Assembly (NCBI RefSeq): GCF_900114385.1
Contig: NZ_FOSW01000013.1
Coordinates: 97,655 to 161,654 of the forward strand
Direction of reading: 5' to 3'
Source of the DNA: Geodermatophilus ruber
Lineage (GTDB): Bacteria > Actinomycetota > Actinomycetes > Mycobacteriales > Geodermatophilaceae
DNA: 64,000 nucleotides
A model generated the notes under the pieces. It worked only from the letters and a program-made list of their open reading frames with translations. It was not told the origin of the DNA and made no database searches. Positions within the stretch are counted from its first letter, which is position 1, and each line of letters starts with the position of its first letter. The translations under genes and the position numbers were made by a program. Below, one piece after another: positions 34,037 to 43,961 of this stretch.

Positions 34037-35113
34037 TCAGGCGTCGAAGTCGACGGTCACGGACTCCGACAGCGGGACCGACTGGCAGGTCAGCACGTAC
34101 CCGGCCGCCACCTCGGCGGGCTCGAGGGCGTAGTTGCGCCGCATCTGCACCTCGCCGTCGGTGACCCGCGCCCGGCAGGTGCCGCAGACCCCGCCCTTGC
34201 AGGCGAACGGCAGATCGCCGCGGACCCGCTGCGCGGAGTCCAGCACGGGCACGTCCCGCGGCAGCGCGAGCGTGGTGGCGCGGCCGTCGAGGACGACGGT
34301 CACCTGGCTGCTCGGCCCGGTGACGGTCTCCTCGTCACCGCGCACCGGCTGCGGCGGGACGTCGTCGACGTAGAACAGCTCCTGGTGCACCTTCGCGGCC
34401 GGGACGCCCAGCTCGGCCAGCAGGTCGCGGGCCTCGCTGACCATCCCGTGCGGGCCGCACAGCCACCAGTGGTCCACGTGCTCGGCGTCGACCAGGTTTG
34501 CGATCAGCGTGCGCAGCCGGGCGCCGTCGAGCCGGCCGCTGGTCAGCTCGGCGTCCCGGGGCTCGCGGGAGAGCACGTGCACCAGCTGCAGCCGGGTGCC
34601 GTAGCGGTCCTTCAGGTCGGCCAGCTCGTCGGCGAACATCACGGTGCTGGTGCGCCGGTTGCCGTAGAAGACGGTCACCGTGGATTTCCCGTCGCGCAGC
34701 ACGCTGGCCGCCAGCGAGAGCGCGGGGGTGATGCCCGAGCCGGCGACGACGAAGACGTGGTCGGCGGGGACCGACAGGTCGGCGGTGAAGGTGCCCGACG
34801 GGGGGAGCACCTCGATCGCGTCGCCCGGCCGGACCTGGTGCACCAGCCACGAGGAGAAGAAGCCGCCGGGCACCTCCCGGACGCCGACCCGCGGCGCCGC
34901 CCCGACGGGGGCGCAGATGGAGTACGAGCGTCGCTCGTCGCGGTCGCCGTCGACCCGGCGCAGCGTGAGCGCCTGACCCGGCTGGAACCGGTAGTCGGCG
35001 GCGAGCTCCTCGGGGACGTCGAAGGTCACCGCGACGGCGTCGTCGGTCAGCTGCTCGACGCGGGCGACGGTCAGCGGGTGGAACCGGGGCCGGCGCCGGG
35101 GAGGAGCGCTCAT
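34037..35113 (-). CDS. paaE: PaaE, phenylacetyl-CoA epoxidase reductase
   Basis: 358 aa. Transfers electrons from NADPH to the epoxidase. An FAD-binding domain has RSYSICAP near 80, a NAD domain has VVAGSGITPALSLAASV near 140, and the C-terminal 2Fe-2S ferredoxin has FACKGGVCGTC and LTCQSVP cysteines. ATG 35113 touches the paaD stop. Full length for the family. It is the last gene of the paaABCDE operon. Confidence 0.92.
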   Translation of the reverse strand: MSAPPRRRPRFHPLTVARVEQLTDDAVAVTFDVPEELAADYRFQPGQALTLRRVDGDRDERRSYSICAPVGAAPRVGVREVPGGFFSSWLVHQVRPGDAIEVLPPSGTFTADLSVPADHVFVVAGSGITPALSLAASVLRDGKSTVTVFYGNRRTSTVMFADELADLKDRYGTRLQLVHVLSREPRDAELTSGRLDGARLRTLIANLVDAEHVDHWWLCGPHGMVSEARDLLAELGVPAAKVHQELFYVDDVPPQPVRGDEETVTGPSSQVTVVLDGRATTLALPRDVPVLDSAQRVRGDLPFACKGGVCGTCRARVTDGEVQMRRNYALEPAEVAAGYVLTCQSVPLSESVTVDFDA

Positions 35114-35616
35114 CAGATCTCCTTCACGTGCTCGAACGGCTCGCGGCACGAGCGGCAGCGGCGCAGCGCCTTGCACGAGGTCGCGCTGAACTCGCTGAGC
35201 TCCTCGGTGTCGGGGGAGCCGCACTGCGGGCAGGACGCCGTCCGCCGGGTCGGCCCGAGCTGCAGCGGGACAGGGCCGGCGGAGCGGACCGGCGCCCGCC
35301 CGGGCGGGGCGATGCCCCCGGCCGCCAGCTTGCGGCGGCCCTCCTCGCTGATCCAGTCGGTGCTCCAGGCCGGCGCCAGCACGGTGCGGACGTCGACGTC
35401 GGGGAAGCCGGCGCGGTGCAGGGCGTGCAGCAGGTCCGCGCGCATCACCCCCATCGCCGGGCAGCCGGAGTAGGTGGGGGTGATCTCGACGACGACCGTG
35501 CCGTCCTGGACCCGGACGTCGCGGAGGACACCGAGGTCGGCGAGGGTGAGCATCGGCAGCTCGGGGTCGGTGACCGTCTCGGCGACCGCGCGGGGGTCGG
35601 TCAGCACGGCGGTCAC
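35113..35616 (-). CDS. paaD: PaaD, epoxidase maturation protein
   Basis: 167 aa. A MIP18-like domain (about 1-95) with TDPELPMLTLADLGVLRDV and TYSGCPAMGVM resembles Fe-S or metal maturation proteins; the C-terminus carries CPQCGS and CRSC, a zinc ribbon. GTG 35616 overlaps the paaC stop (GTGA). Needed for assembly of the diiron epoxidase in characterised paa systems. Confidence 0.88.
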   Translation of the reverse strand: MTAVLTDPRAVAETVTDPELPMLTLADLGVLRDVRVQDGTVVVEITPTYSGCPAMGVMRADLLHALHRAGFPDVDVRTVLAPAWSTDWISEEGRRKLAAGGIAPPGRAPVRSAGPVPLQLGPTRRTASCPQCGSPDTEELSEFSATSCKALRRCRSCREPFEHVKEI

Positions 35617-36524
35617 CAGGTCGCCGCCGGGTGCTGCCGCGCCAGGCCCTGCAGCTCGGCGAGCAGCTCGGTCAGCTCCGCGTCGTGATGGCCCAGCCGC
35701 CCGGCCGGCGCGGCGTCGTCCGGCCACGCGGGCACGCGGAGGGTCGCCCGGGTGAGCACCTCGGTGAGCACCGCCCGGACCTCCTCGCGGACCTCGGCCG
35801 GGTCGACCGCGACCCCGGCCGCGGCGAGCCGGGTCTCGACGTCGGTGGCGGTGAAGACGTCGGCCAGCAGCGGCCAGACGGCCTCGGCGCCGGCCTGGGC
35901 GCGCCGGTGCGACTCCGCGGTGCCGTCGCCGAGGCGCAGCACCCAGCGGGCGGCGTGGTCACGGTGGTAGGCGAGCTCGTGGACGCCCTTGGCGGCGATC
36001 GCGGCGAGCACCGGGTCGCGGGACCCGCGCAGCCGGTCGAGCACCGCGAGGCGCACGGTGGCGGCCACCAGCAGCCGGACCGTCGTCTGCGCGAAATCCC
36101 CGTTGGGCGCCGCGACCAGGGCGGTGCTGCGGAACTCGTCGGGGTCGCGGAAGTAGGCCAGCGCGTCCTCGTCGGGGATCGACGCGGTGGCCAGCGCCCG
36201 CGACCGGCCGAGCACGCCCACCGAGCCGGCGCGGGCCAGCAGCAGCCGGGCCTGACCGAGCAGGTCCAGCGCCACGTTGGCGACCGCGACCTCCTCCTCC
36301 AGCTCCGGGGCGTTGGTGACCCACTGGGTCAGCCGCTGGGCGAGCACCAGGGCGTCGTCCCCGAGCATCAGGCAGTAGGTGCCCAGGTCGGTGGGGTCGA
36401 CGCCGTCGGGGACGGTGGTGTCGACCCCGGCCAGCGGCTCGTCGAAGCCGGTGCCGAACGCCCAGTGACCCTCGCCGCCGTGGGCGTGGTCGAGCGCGTC
36501 GTACACGGTTTCCTCATGCGCCAT
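35613..36524 (-). CDS. paaC: PaaC, structural subunit of phenylacetyl-CoA epoxidase
   Basis: 303 aa, helical, ferritin-like. Typical blocks are LGDDALVLAQRLTQWVTNAPELEEEVAVANVALDLLGQARLLL, DEDALAYFRDPDEFR and KGVHELAYHRDHAARWVLRLGDGT. It pairs with PaaA and holds no active metal site. ATG 36524 is about 96 bases downstream of the paaB stop, a gap filled by a repeat element. Confidence 0.9.
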   Translation of the reverse strand: MAHEETVYDALDHAHGGEGHWAFGTGFDEPLAGVDTTVPDGVDPTDLGTYCLMLGDDALVLAQRLTQWVTNAPELEEEVAVANVALDLLGQARLLLARAGSVGVLGRSRALATASIPDEDALAYFRDPDEFRSTALVAAPNGDFAQTTVRLLVAATVRLAVLDRLRGSRDPVLAAIAAKGVHELAYHRDHAARWVLRLGDGTAESHRRAQAGAEAVWPLLADVFTATDVETRLAAAGVAVDPAEVREEVRAVLTEVLTRATLRVPAWPDDAAPAGRLGHHDAELTELLAELQGLARQHPAATW

Positions 36525-36561
36525 GGGAACCCTCTCTTCCGGGCACGAAGTGCACGGCCAT

Positions 36562-36622
36562 CGGCCCCCTCCTAGGGGCCCCGCGCCGAGGAACGAGGTG
36601 CGGGGGGAGGAGGGGGTCCTTC
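36562..36622 (-). repeat. Repeat element copy A, between paaB and paaC
   Basis: About 61 bases reading GAAGGACCCCCTCCTCCC on the minus strand and ending GGAGGGGGCCG. It begins inside the paaB stop codon. It contains GGCCCC/GGGGCC arms able to form a hairpin. It aligns over its length to copy B inside paaB at roughly three-quarters identity by eye. Confidence 0.65.
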
Positions 36623-37028
36623 ACATGTGGGGGACGTTCTCGGGGATCTCGTAGAACGTCGGGTGGCGGTAGACCTTGTCGCCGCTCGGGGCGAACAGCG
36701 GATCCTTCTCATCGGGGCTGGAGGCGGTGATGTCGGCGGCCTTGACCACCCAGATGCTCACGCCCTCGTTGCGCCGGGTGTAGAGGTCGCGGGCCGCGTG
36801 CACGGCCATCTCGTCGTCCGGGGCGTGCAGCGAGCCGACGTGCACGTGGTTCAGGCCCCGCTTGCCGCGGACGAACACCTCGTACAGCGGCCAGTCCCGC
36901 CGGCCCCGTTCAGGGCCGGCCGCCTCCCGGGTCCCGCCCCGAGCGTGCGAGGGGTGGGGAGGAGGTGGTCCTTCTACGAGGGGTGGGGAGGACGGGGTGC
37001 TTTTCCCGCCCTCGCTGGTGAGGCTCAT
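36621..37028 (-). CDS. paaB: PaaB, epoxidase bridging subunit, with an inserted N-terminal extension
   Basis: 135 aa where the family is about 95. The normal protein starts near residue 45 ([33 protein letters not shown]), and [26 protein letters not shown] follows. The first 45 residues are low-complexity Gly/Pro/Ser and encoded by repeat copy B plus a duplicated CTCCCCACCCCTCG block. The start ATG 37028 is fixed by a four-base overlap with the paaA stop (ATGA), so the insertion lies just after the original start codon. It bridges PaaA and PaaC dimers; whether the extension is tolerated is unknown. Confidence 0.85.
   Translation of the reverse strand: MSLTSEGGKSTPSSPPLVEGPPPPHPSHARGGTREAAGPERGRRDWPLYEVFVRGKRGLNHVHVGSLHAPDDEMAVHAARDLYTRRNEGVSIWVVKAADITASSPDEKDPLFAPSGDKVYRHPTFYEIPENVPHM
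36917..36974 (-). repeat. Repeat element copy B, inside the paaB coding region
   Basis: About 58 bases starting GAAGGACCACCTCCTCCCC on the minus strand and ending GGAGGCGGCCG, homologous to copy A at 36562-36622. Immediately before it (37001 down to 36975), CTCCCCACCCCTCG is present a second time. The reading frame stays open through it. Confidence 0.65.
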
Positions 37029-38008
37029 GCCGCCCGCTCCCCGGCGGAGTGCTTCGCGGCGTAGGCGGTGGCGGCCTCGGTGACCCAGGCGTTGTCGTCG
37101 CGGGCGGCGCGCCGGCGGGCGATCCGCTCGGCGCTGACCGGGCCGTTGCCGGCGAGCACCTGCTTGAACTCGTCCCAGTCGATCGCCCCGAAGTGGTACC
37201 GGCCGGTCTCCGGGTCCAGCCGCAGCTCCGGGTCGGGCAGCGTGACGCCGAGGAACTCCGCCTGCGGCACGCTCATGTCGACGAAGCGCTGGCGCAGCTC
37301 GTCGTTGCTGTGCCGCTTGATGCCCCACGCCATCGACTGCGCCGAGTTGGGGCTGTCGGCATCCGGCGGGCCGAACATCATCAGCGAGGGCCACCACCAC
37401 CGGTCGACGGCGTCCTGCACCATCGCCCGCTGCGCAGGCGTGCCCCGCATCATCGTCATCAGCAGCTCGTAGCCCTGCCGCTGGTGGAAGGACTCCTCCT
37501 TGCAGATGCGGATCATCGCCCGCGCGTAGGGCCCGTAGGAGGAGCGGCACAGCGGCACCTGGTTGCAGATCGCCGCGCCGTCGACCAGCCAGCCGATGAC
37601 GCCGACGTCGGCGTAGGTGAGCGTGGGGTAGTTGAAGATCGAGCTGTACTTCTGCTTCCGCTCGATGAGCTTGTCGGTGAGATCGGCCCGGTCGGCGCCG
37701 AGGGTCTCGGCCGCCGAGTAGAGGTACATGCCGTGGCCGGCCTCGTCCTGCACCTTGGCCAGCAGGATCGCCTTGCGCCGCAGGCTCGGCGCGGCCAGCA
37801 GCCAGTCGCCCTCCGGCTGCATCCCGATGATCTCCGAGTGCGCGTGCTGGGCGATCTGCCGGATCAGCGTCCTGCGGTAGCCCTCCGGCATCCAGTCCCG
37901 CGGCTCGACCCGGTGGTCGGCGGCGATGGTGGCGTCGAAGTGCTCCTGCAGCGCCGCGGTGTCGATCGGGCTGTCGCCCTCGGGCCGTTCCAGGGTGGGC
38001 GCGGGCAT
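37025..38008 (-). CDS. paaA: PaaA, catalytic subunit of phenylacetyl-CoA epoxidase
   Basis: 327 aa. The diiron monooxygenase subunit, adding oxygen to the phenylacetyl-CoA ring. Iron-ligand motifs are [14 protein letters not shown] and [17 protein letters not shown] chose ATG 38008 with AGGGAG just upstream; the ATG at 38041 abuts the operator and has no ribosome binding site. The 3' end overlaps paaB by four bases. First gene of paaABCDE. Confidence 0.93.
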   Translation of the reverse strand: MPAPTLERPEGDSPIDTAALQEHFDATIAADHRVEPRDWMPEGYRRTLIRQIAQHAHSEIIGMQPEGDWLLAAPSLRRKAILLAKVQDEAGHGMYLYSAAETLGADRADLTDKLIERKQKYSSIFNYPTLTYADVGVIGWLVDGAAICNQVPLCRSSYGPYARAMIRICKEESFHQRQGYELLMTMMRGTPAQRAMVQDAVDRWWWPSLMMFGPPDADSPNSAQSMAWGIKRHSNDELRQRFVDMSVPQAEFLGVTLPDPELRLDPETGRYHFGAIDWDEFKQVLAGNGPVSAERIARRRAARDDNAWVTEAATAYAAKHSAGERAA

Positions 38009-38041
38009 CTCGCTCCCTCGGGTCGCGACGGAGAAAGTCAT

Positions 38042-38063
38042 TTACTGACCGGACGGTCGGTAA
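38042..38063. promoter_or_regulatory. PaaR-type operator in front of paaABCDE
   Basis: TTACTGACCGGACGGTCGGTAA, a near-perfect palindrome (TTAC-GACCG / CGGTC-GTAA) immediately upstream of the paaA reading frame. It matches the general shape of TetR-family PaaR operators and the site at 38151. The paaR gene is in this cluster. Confidence 0.7.
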
Positions 38064-38150
38064 TCAGTGTGCACGATCCCCTCCGGCCGCACAAGTACCG
38101 GGCCGGACGCCACCCGGCGGCCTTGACACGGACCGCACCGAGGAGTTGAT

Positions 38151-38171
38151 TACCTGACCACCCGGTCGGTA
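38151..38171. promoter_or_regulatory. PaaR-type operator in front of paaK
   Basis: TACCTGACCACCCGGTCGGTA; nearly the same sequence as the paaA-side operator with one extra base in the centre. It lies about 78 bases upstream of paaK ATG 38249. Confidence 0.65.
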
Positions 38172-38248
38172 TTTGGGGGCGAGCCCCGCCGACCATCCGG
38201 CGACGACGCCCGGCACCACGGATGCTCAGGACCACGGAGGCCTCCGCC

Positions 38249-39591
<1,343 letters not shown>

Positions 39592-39595
<4 letters not shown>

Positions 39596-40206
39596 CCGCC
39601 ACGCCCGAGACCGCCCGGGCGCGCCGGGGCCGCCCCGGGCACTCGCTGGACTCGCTGCTCGACGTCGCCGTCGCGGTCTTCAACGAGCGCGGCTACGACG
39701 CCACGAGCATGGAGGAGCTCGCCGCCCGGCTCGGCGTCACCAAGTCGGCGATCTACCACCACGTGCCCAGCAAGGTGGAGCTCCTGCGGCTGGCCCTCGA
39801 CCGCGCCCTCGACGCGCTCTTCGCCGTCACCGAGGAGCCCGGCGCCACCACCGGCCCGGCGCTGGACCGCCTCGAGCACGTGGTCCGCGGCTCGGTCCGC
39901 GTGCTCACCGCCGAGCTGCCCTTCGTCACCCTCCTGCTGCGCGTGCGCGGCAACTCCCCGGTCGAGCAGGCGGCCCTCCAGCGCCGCCGCCGGTTCGACC
40001 GGATCGTCACCGACCTGGTCCGCGCCGCCGAGGAGGAGGGCGACGTGCGCCCCGACGTCGACCCCGCCGTGACCAGTCGGCTGCTGTTCGGCGCCGTCAA
40101 CTCGCTCACCGAGTGGTACCGCCCCGACGGTGGGCTCTCGCCCGACGCCCTGGCCGACGCCCTCGTCGCCACGACCTTCGACGGCCTCCGCACGACCTCC
40201 CGTTGA
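39592..40206 (+). CDS. paaR: PaaR, TetR-family repressor
   Basis: 204 aa. The N-terminal helix-turn-helix is SMEELAARLGVTKSAIYHHVPSKVELL (about 40-66). The C-terminal part is an effector domain with TLLLRVRGNSPVEQAALQRRRRF. GTG 39592 overlaps paaK. By position it represses the paa genes at 38042 and 38151 until phenylacetyl-CoA binds, as in characterised paa systems; not shown here. Confidence 0.88.
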
Positions 40207-40285
40207 CCGTTCCGCCGGGACCGTCCGCGCCGACGGTCCCGGTGCCGACCCCGACCTTCCCGCGGAAGGTCCCGAGGAGTACCTG

Positions 40286-42325
40286 ATGACCGCACCCCTG
40301 CTCGAGAGCTACGCCGCGGGCCGCTGGCACGCCGCCCCCGACGCCGGGACGCCGCTGGCCGACGCCGTCACCGGGGAGACCGTCGCCCGGATCAGCAGCA
40401 CCGGCCTCGACGTCCCGGGCATGATCGAGCACGCCCGCACCGTCGGCGGGCCGGCGCTGCGCGCGCTGACGTTCCACCAGCGGGCCGGCCTGCTCAAGCA
40501 GCTGGGCCTGCGGCTGATGGCCGACAAGGACGCCTTCTACGCCCTCTCCCGCCGAACCGGGGCCACCGACCGCGACAGCATGGTCGACGTCGACGGCGGC
40601 TTCGGCACCCTGCTGTCCTACGCCAGCAAGGGCCGTCGCGAGCTGCCCGACGACACCGTCGTGCTCGACGGGCCGGTGGAGCCGCTGGGCAAGCGGGGCA
40701 CCTTCGTCGGCCAGCACCTCTACACCCCGCTGCGCGGCGTGGCCGTGCAGATCAACGCGTTCAACTTCCCCGTCTGGGGGTTCCTGGAGAAGCTGGCCCC
40801 GGCCTTCCTCGCCGGCGTGCCGTCGATCGTGAAGCCGGCCAGCCAGACCGCCTACCTCACCGAGGCCGTGGTCCGGGCGGTCGTCGAGTCGGGCCTGCTC
40901 CCGGAGGGCTCGGTCCAGCTGCTGGCCGGCAGCGCGACCGGCCTGCTCGACGGGCTGACCGGGCAGGATCTGGTCGCCTTCACCGGGTCGGCGGCCACGG
41001 CCCGCAAGCTGCGCAGCTCCCCCGCGGTGGTGGCGAACTCGGTGCGGTTCAACGCCGAGGCCGACTCGCTCAACTGCGCCGTCCTCGGGCCGGACGCCGG
41101 CCCGGACACCCCCGAGTTCGAGCTCTTCGTCGCGCAGCTGGTGACCGAGATGACGGTCAAGGCCGGCCAGAAGTGCACCGCGATCCGCCGGGCGTTCGTC
41201 CCGCGCCACCTGGTGGACGACGTCATCGAGGCCACCCGCGCGCGGCTGGCGAAGGTCGTCGTCGGCGCCCCGGGGGCCGAGGGGGTCACCATGGGCGCCC
41301 TGGCCAGCCTCGACCAGCGCGAGGAGGTGCTGCGCTCGCTCAAGGCGCTGCGCGGCGTCGCCGAGCTGGTCGCGGGGAACCCGGAGGACTTCGAGGTCGT
41401 CGGGGCCGACCGCGACCGCGGCGCCTTCCTGCCGCCGCTGCTGCTGCGCTGCGACGACCTCGCCGCCGCCGAGCCGCACGACGTCGAGGCGTTCGGCCCG
41501 GTGAGCACGGTGCTGCCCTACGACGACGTGGCGCAGGCGGTGGAGCTCGCCGCCCGCGGACAGGGCAGCCTGGTCGGCTCGATCGTCACCCACGACCCGG
41601 CGGTGGCCCGCGCCTTCGTCCTCGGCGCCGCCCATGCCCACGGCCGGATCCTCGTTCTCGACCGGGACGACGCGCGGGAGAACACCGGCCACGGCTCGCC
41701 GCTGCCCGTGCTCGTGCACGGCGGCCCCGGCCGCGCGGGCGGCGGCGAGGAGCTCGGCGGCATCCGCGGCGTCCTGCACCACATGCAGCGCACCGCCGTC
41801 CAGGGCTCGCCCGACCAGCTCACCGCGATCGGCGGCCGCTGGGTGGCCGGCGCGCAGCGGCGGGACGACGGGGTGCACCCGTTCCGCAAGTCGCTGGCCA
41901 TGCTGCGCATCGGCGACTCGGTCACCGCCGGCCCGCGGGCGGTCACCCTGGAGGACATCGAGCACTTCGCCGAGTTCACCGGTGACACCTTCTACGCCCA
42001 CATGGACGAGGCGGCCGCCGCGGCCAACCCGCTCTTCGGGGGTCGGGTCGCCCACGGCTACCTGATCGTCTCCTGGGCCGCGGGGCTGTTCGTGGATCCC
42101 GCCCCGGGGCCGGTGCTGGCCAACTACGGCGTGGACAACCTGCGCTTCCTCACGCCGGTCAAGCCGGGGGAGGAGCTGACCGTCACGCTCACCGCCAAGC
42201 AGATCAGCCCGCGCGGCGGGGCCGACCACGGCGAGGTGCGCTGGGACGCGGTCGTGGTGAACACCGAGGGCACGCCGGTGGCCACCTACGACGTCCTCAC
42301 GATGGTCGCCAAGACCTGGCCCTGA
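40286..42325 (+). CDS. paaZ: PaaZ, oxepin-CoA hydrolase / 3-oxo-5,6-dehydrosuberyl-CoA semialdehyde dehydrogenase
   Basis: 679 aa bifunctional enzyme, like E. coli PaaZ. The aldehyde dehydrogenase domain has E258 (FNAEAD) and catalytic C297 (GQKCTAI). The C-terminal MaoC-like hydratase domain has FTGDTFYAHMDE near 560 and GGRVAHGYLIVS. ATG 40286 has GAGGAG upstream. The gene follows paaR in the same direction and lies in the ring-opening step after PaaABCE and the isomerase PaaG, which is not seen here. Confidence 0.92.
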   Translation: MTAPLLESYAAGRWHAAPDAGTPLADAVTGETVARISSTGLDVPGMIEHARTVGGPALRALTFHQRAGLLKQLGLRLMADKDAFYALSRRTGATDRDSMVDVDGGFGTLLSYASKGRRELPDDTVVLDGPVEPLGKRGTFVGQHLYTPLRGVAVQINAFNFPVWGFLEKLAPAFLAGVPSIVKPASQTAYLTEAVVRAVVESGLLPEGSVQLLAGSATGLLDGLTGQDLVAFTGSAATARKLRSSPAVVANSVRFNAEADSLNCAVLGPDAGPDTPEFELFVAQLVTEMTVKAGQKCTAIRRAFVPRHLVDDVIEATRARLAKVVVGAPGAEGVTMGALASLDQREEVLRSLKALRGVAELVAGNPEDFEVVGADRDRGAFLPPLLLRCDDLAAAEPHDVEAFGPVSTVLPYDDVAQAVELAARGQGSLVGSIVTHDPAVARAFVLGAAHAHGRILVLDRDDARENTGHGSPLPVLVHGGPGRAGGGEELGGIRGVLHHMQRTAVQGSPDQLTAIGGRWVAGAQRRDDGVHPFRKSLAMLRIGDSVTAGPRAVTLEDIEHFAEFTGDTFYAHMDEAAAAANPLFGGRVAHGYLIVSWAAGLFVDPAPGPVLANYGVDNLRFLTPVKPGEELTVTLTAKQISPRGGADHGEVRWDAVVVNTEGTPVATYDVLTMVAKTWP

Positions 42326-42328
42326 CCG

Positions 42329-42375
42329 GAGCGGAGTGGATCCGTCCGCGTGACGTGGATGGATCCACTCCGCTC
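42329..42375. terminator. Bidirectional stem-loop terminator
   Basis: A perfect 15-bp inverted repeat, GAGCGGAGTGGATCC at 42329-42343 with GGATCCACTCCGCTC at 42361-42375, with a 17-base loop, lies between convergent paaZ and P450 genes. The right arm overlaps the P450 stop codon. Confidence 0.75.
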
Positions 42376-43708
42376 ACGCGGCGGTCCAGCGCAGCGGCAG
42401 CCGTTTGACGCCCCGCTGGAAGTTGGACCGCAGCAGCGCCGGAGGCCCGTCCAGGTGCAGGTCGTCGGTGCGGCGCAGCAGCTCGGCGAAGAGCGCTCGC
42501 ATCTGCACGCGCGCCAGCTGGGCGCCGAGGCAGAAGTGCGGTCCGTGCCCGAAGGCCAGGTGCGGGTTGGGGGAGCGGCGGACGTCGAAGGCATCCGGTG
42601 CGGCGAACACCGCCTCGTCCCGGTTGGCCGAGGTGAAGGAGACGACCACCTTGTCCCCGGCGCGGATGCGGACGCCGGCGAGGTCGACGTCGGTGGCCGC
42701 GGTGCGGCGGAACACCATCACCGGGGTCCACCAGCGCAGCATCTCCTCGACCGCGCCGGGCAGCAGCGAGGGGTCGGCGCGCAGTGCGGCCAGCTGCTCC
42801 GGGTGCTGCAGGAGGGAGATGAGCCCGCCGGGCAGGCCGTTGCGCAGGGTCTCGTTCCCGGCCACGGCGAACAGCCAGAACATGTTCTCGAACTCGGCGT
42901 CGCTGACCTGGCCACCGTCCTCGTCGACCTGCGCCAGCAGGACCGACATGACGTCGGTGCCCGGGGAGCGGCGCTTCTCCTCGGCCAGCAGGCGGGCGTA
43001 GGCGTAGAGGTCGGGCATGCCGGCGCGGGTCCGCGGGTCCGGCATCGGGCCGTGGGGACCGGGCACCGGCCGCAGCGCCACCGCCGCGCGGGCCATCGGC
43101 GTCCCGCCGGTGCCGTCGAAGGCCGCCGAGGTGGCGTAGTCGGGGTCCTGCCAGCCGATGACCCGGTTCGACCAGTCGAACATCAGCCAGCGGTCCTCGG
43201 CCGGCACGCCGAGGACGTCGGCCAGGGTGAGCAGCGGCAGGTCCGCGGCGACGTCCTTCGCGAAGTCGCACCGGCCCTCGGCCGCGCCGCCGACCACCCG
43301 CTCGACCAGCTGGGCCGCCGTCCGCTGTATCGACTCGGTCAGGGCCGCCACGGCCCGCGGGGTGAACGACCGGGAGAGCAGACGCCGCAGCCGGGAGTGG
43401 TCCGGCGGGTCCATGTTCAGCATCATCCGCCGGACCCAGGCCAGATCGGCGGCGTCGCGGACCTGCGTGGCACCCAGCCACGAGGAGAAGGTCGCCGGGT
43501 CGCGCAGCACCCGCTCCACGTCGGCGTGCCGCGCCACCAGCCAGAACCCGGGCCCGGCCGGCTGGCCGTGCAGCGCGGGCTCCTCGACCCAGGTCACCGG
43601 CGCTCCGGCCCGCAGCCGGCGCAGCACCTCGAACGGCGGCCCGTCCTCGTAGGTGGCCGGGTCGACGAGGGCGAGGGCATCCGCCGGCCGAAGGTCCGCA
43701 CGGGTCAT
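42374..43708 (-). CDS. Cytochrome P450
   Basis: 444 aa soluble P450. The I-helix is AVAGNETLRN, with the oxygen-activating Thr but Leu after it where many actinobacterial CYPs have Thr-Thr; the ExxR motif is EMLR with WWTPV; the heme loop FGHGPHFCLGAQL holds the Cys ligand. The pattern suits the CYP125/142 steroid group or relatives, but the substrate is not decided. ATG 43708 is the only good start. A palindromic operator-like site lies about 65 bases upstream. Ferredoxin and reductase genes are not nearby. Confidence 0.88.
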   Translation of the reverse strand: MTRADLRPADALALVDPATYEDGPPFEVLRRLRAGAPVTWVEEPALHGQPAGPGFWLVARHADVERVLRDPATFSSWLGATQVRDAADLAWVRRMMLNMDPPDHSRLRRLLSRSFTPRAVAALTESIQRTAAQLVERVVGGAAEGRCDFAKDVAADLPLLTLADVLGVPAEDRWLMFDWSNRVIGWQDPDYATSAAFDGTGGTPMARAAVALRPVPGPHGPMPDPRTRAGMPDLYAYARLLAEEKRRSPGTDVMSVLLAQVDEDGGQVSDAEFENMFWLFAVAGNETLRNGLPGGLISLLQHPEQLAALRADPSLLPGAVEEMLRWWTPVMVFRRTAATDVDLAGVRIRAGDKVVVSFTSANRDEAVFAAPDAFDVRRSPNPHLAFGHGPHFCLGAQLARVQMRALFAELLRRTDDLHLDGPPALLRSNFQRGVKRLPLRWTAA

Positions 43709-43772
43709 CGTCGTCCGCCCCCGGGTCGGTCGTCGGTGCGGGAGCCGCGACCGATCGTGCGGCGCGGTACCC

Positions 43773-43784
43773 GACCGATCGGTC
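43773..43784. promoter_or_regulatory. Operator-like palindrome upstream of the P450 gene
   Basis: GACCGATCGGTC, a perfect 12-base palindrome, with a second partial copy (GACCGATC) at 43749-43756. Their placement between the P450 start and the divergent SGNH hydrolase suits a TetR-type repressor; no such regulator for it is seen here. Confidence 0.4.
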
Positions 43785-43926
43785 AGGAAGGCGCCGAGTC
43801 TCGTGCACCCCCGGTGGTCGGGCAAGCCCCTGGAGATCCTGCCGCCCGGGGTCGGGCCGGTCGTCCTCGGCTGACGTCCGGTTCCTGCCGTGACTCCCGT
43901 CACCCGAGGGGCCCGGCTCCGTTGTG

Positions 43927-43943
43927 CTGGGGGAAGCCCCCAG
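43927..43943. other. Stem-loop in the SGNH hydrolase leader
   Basis: CTGGGGG, three bases, CCCCCAG: a perfect 7-3-7 hairpin ending 18 bases before the GTG start at 43962, just upstream of its GGAG ribosome binding site. It may affect translation. Confidence 0.4.
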
Positions 43944-43961
43944 GCCCCGATGGAGTAGCCC

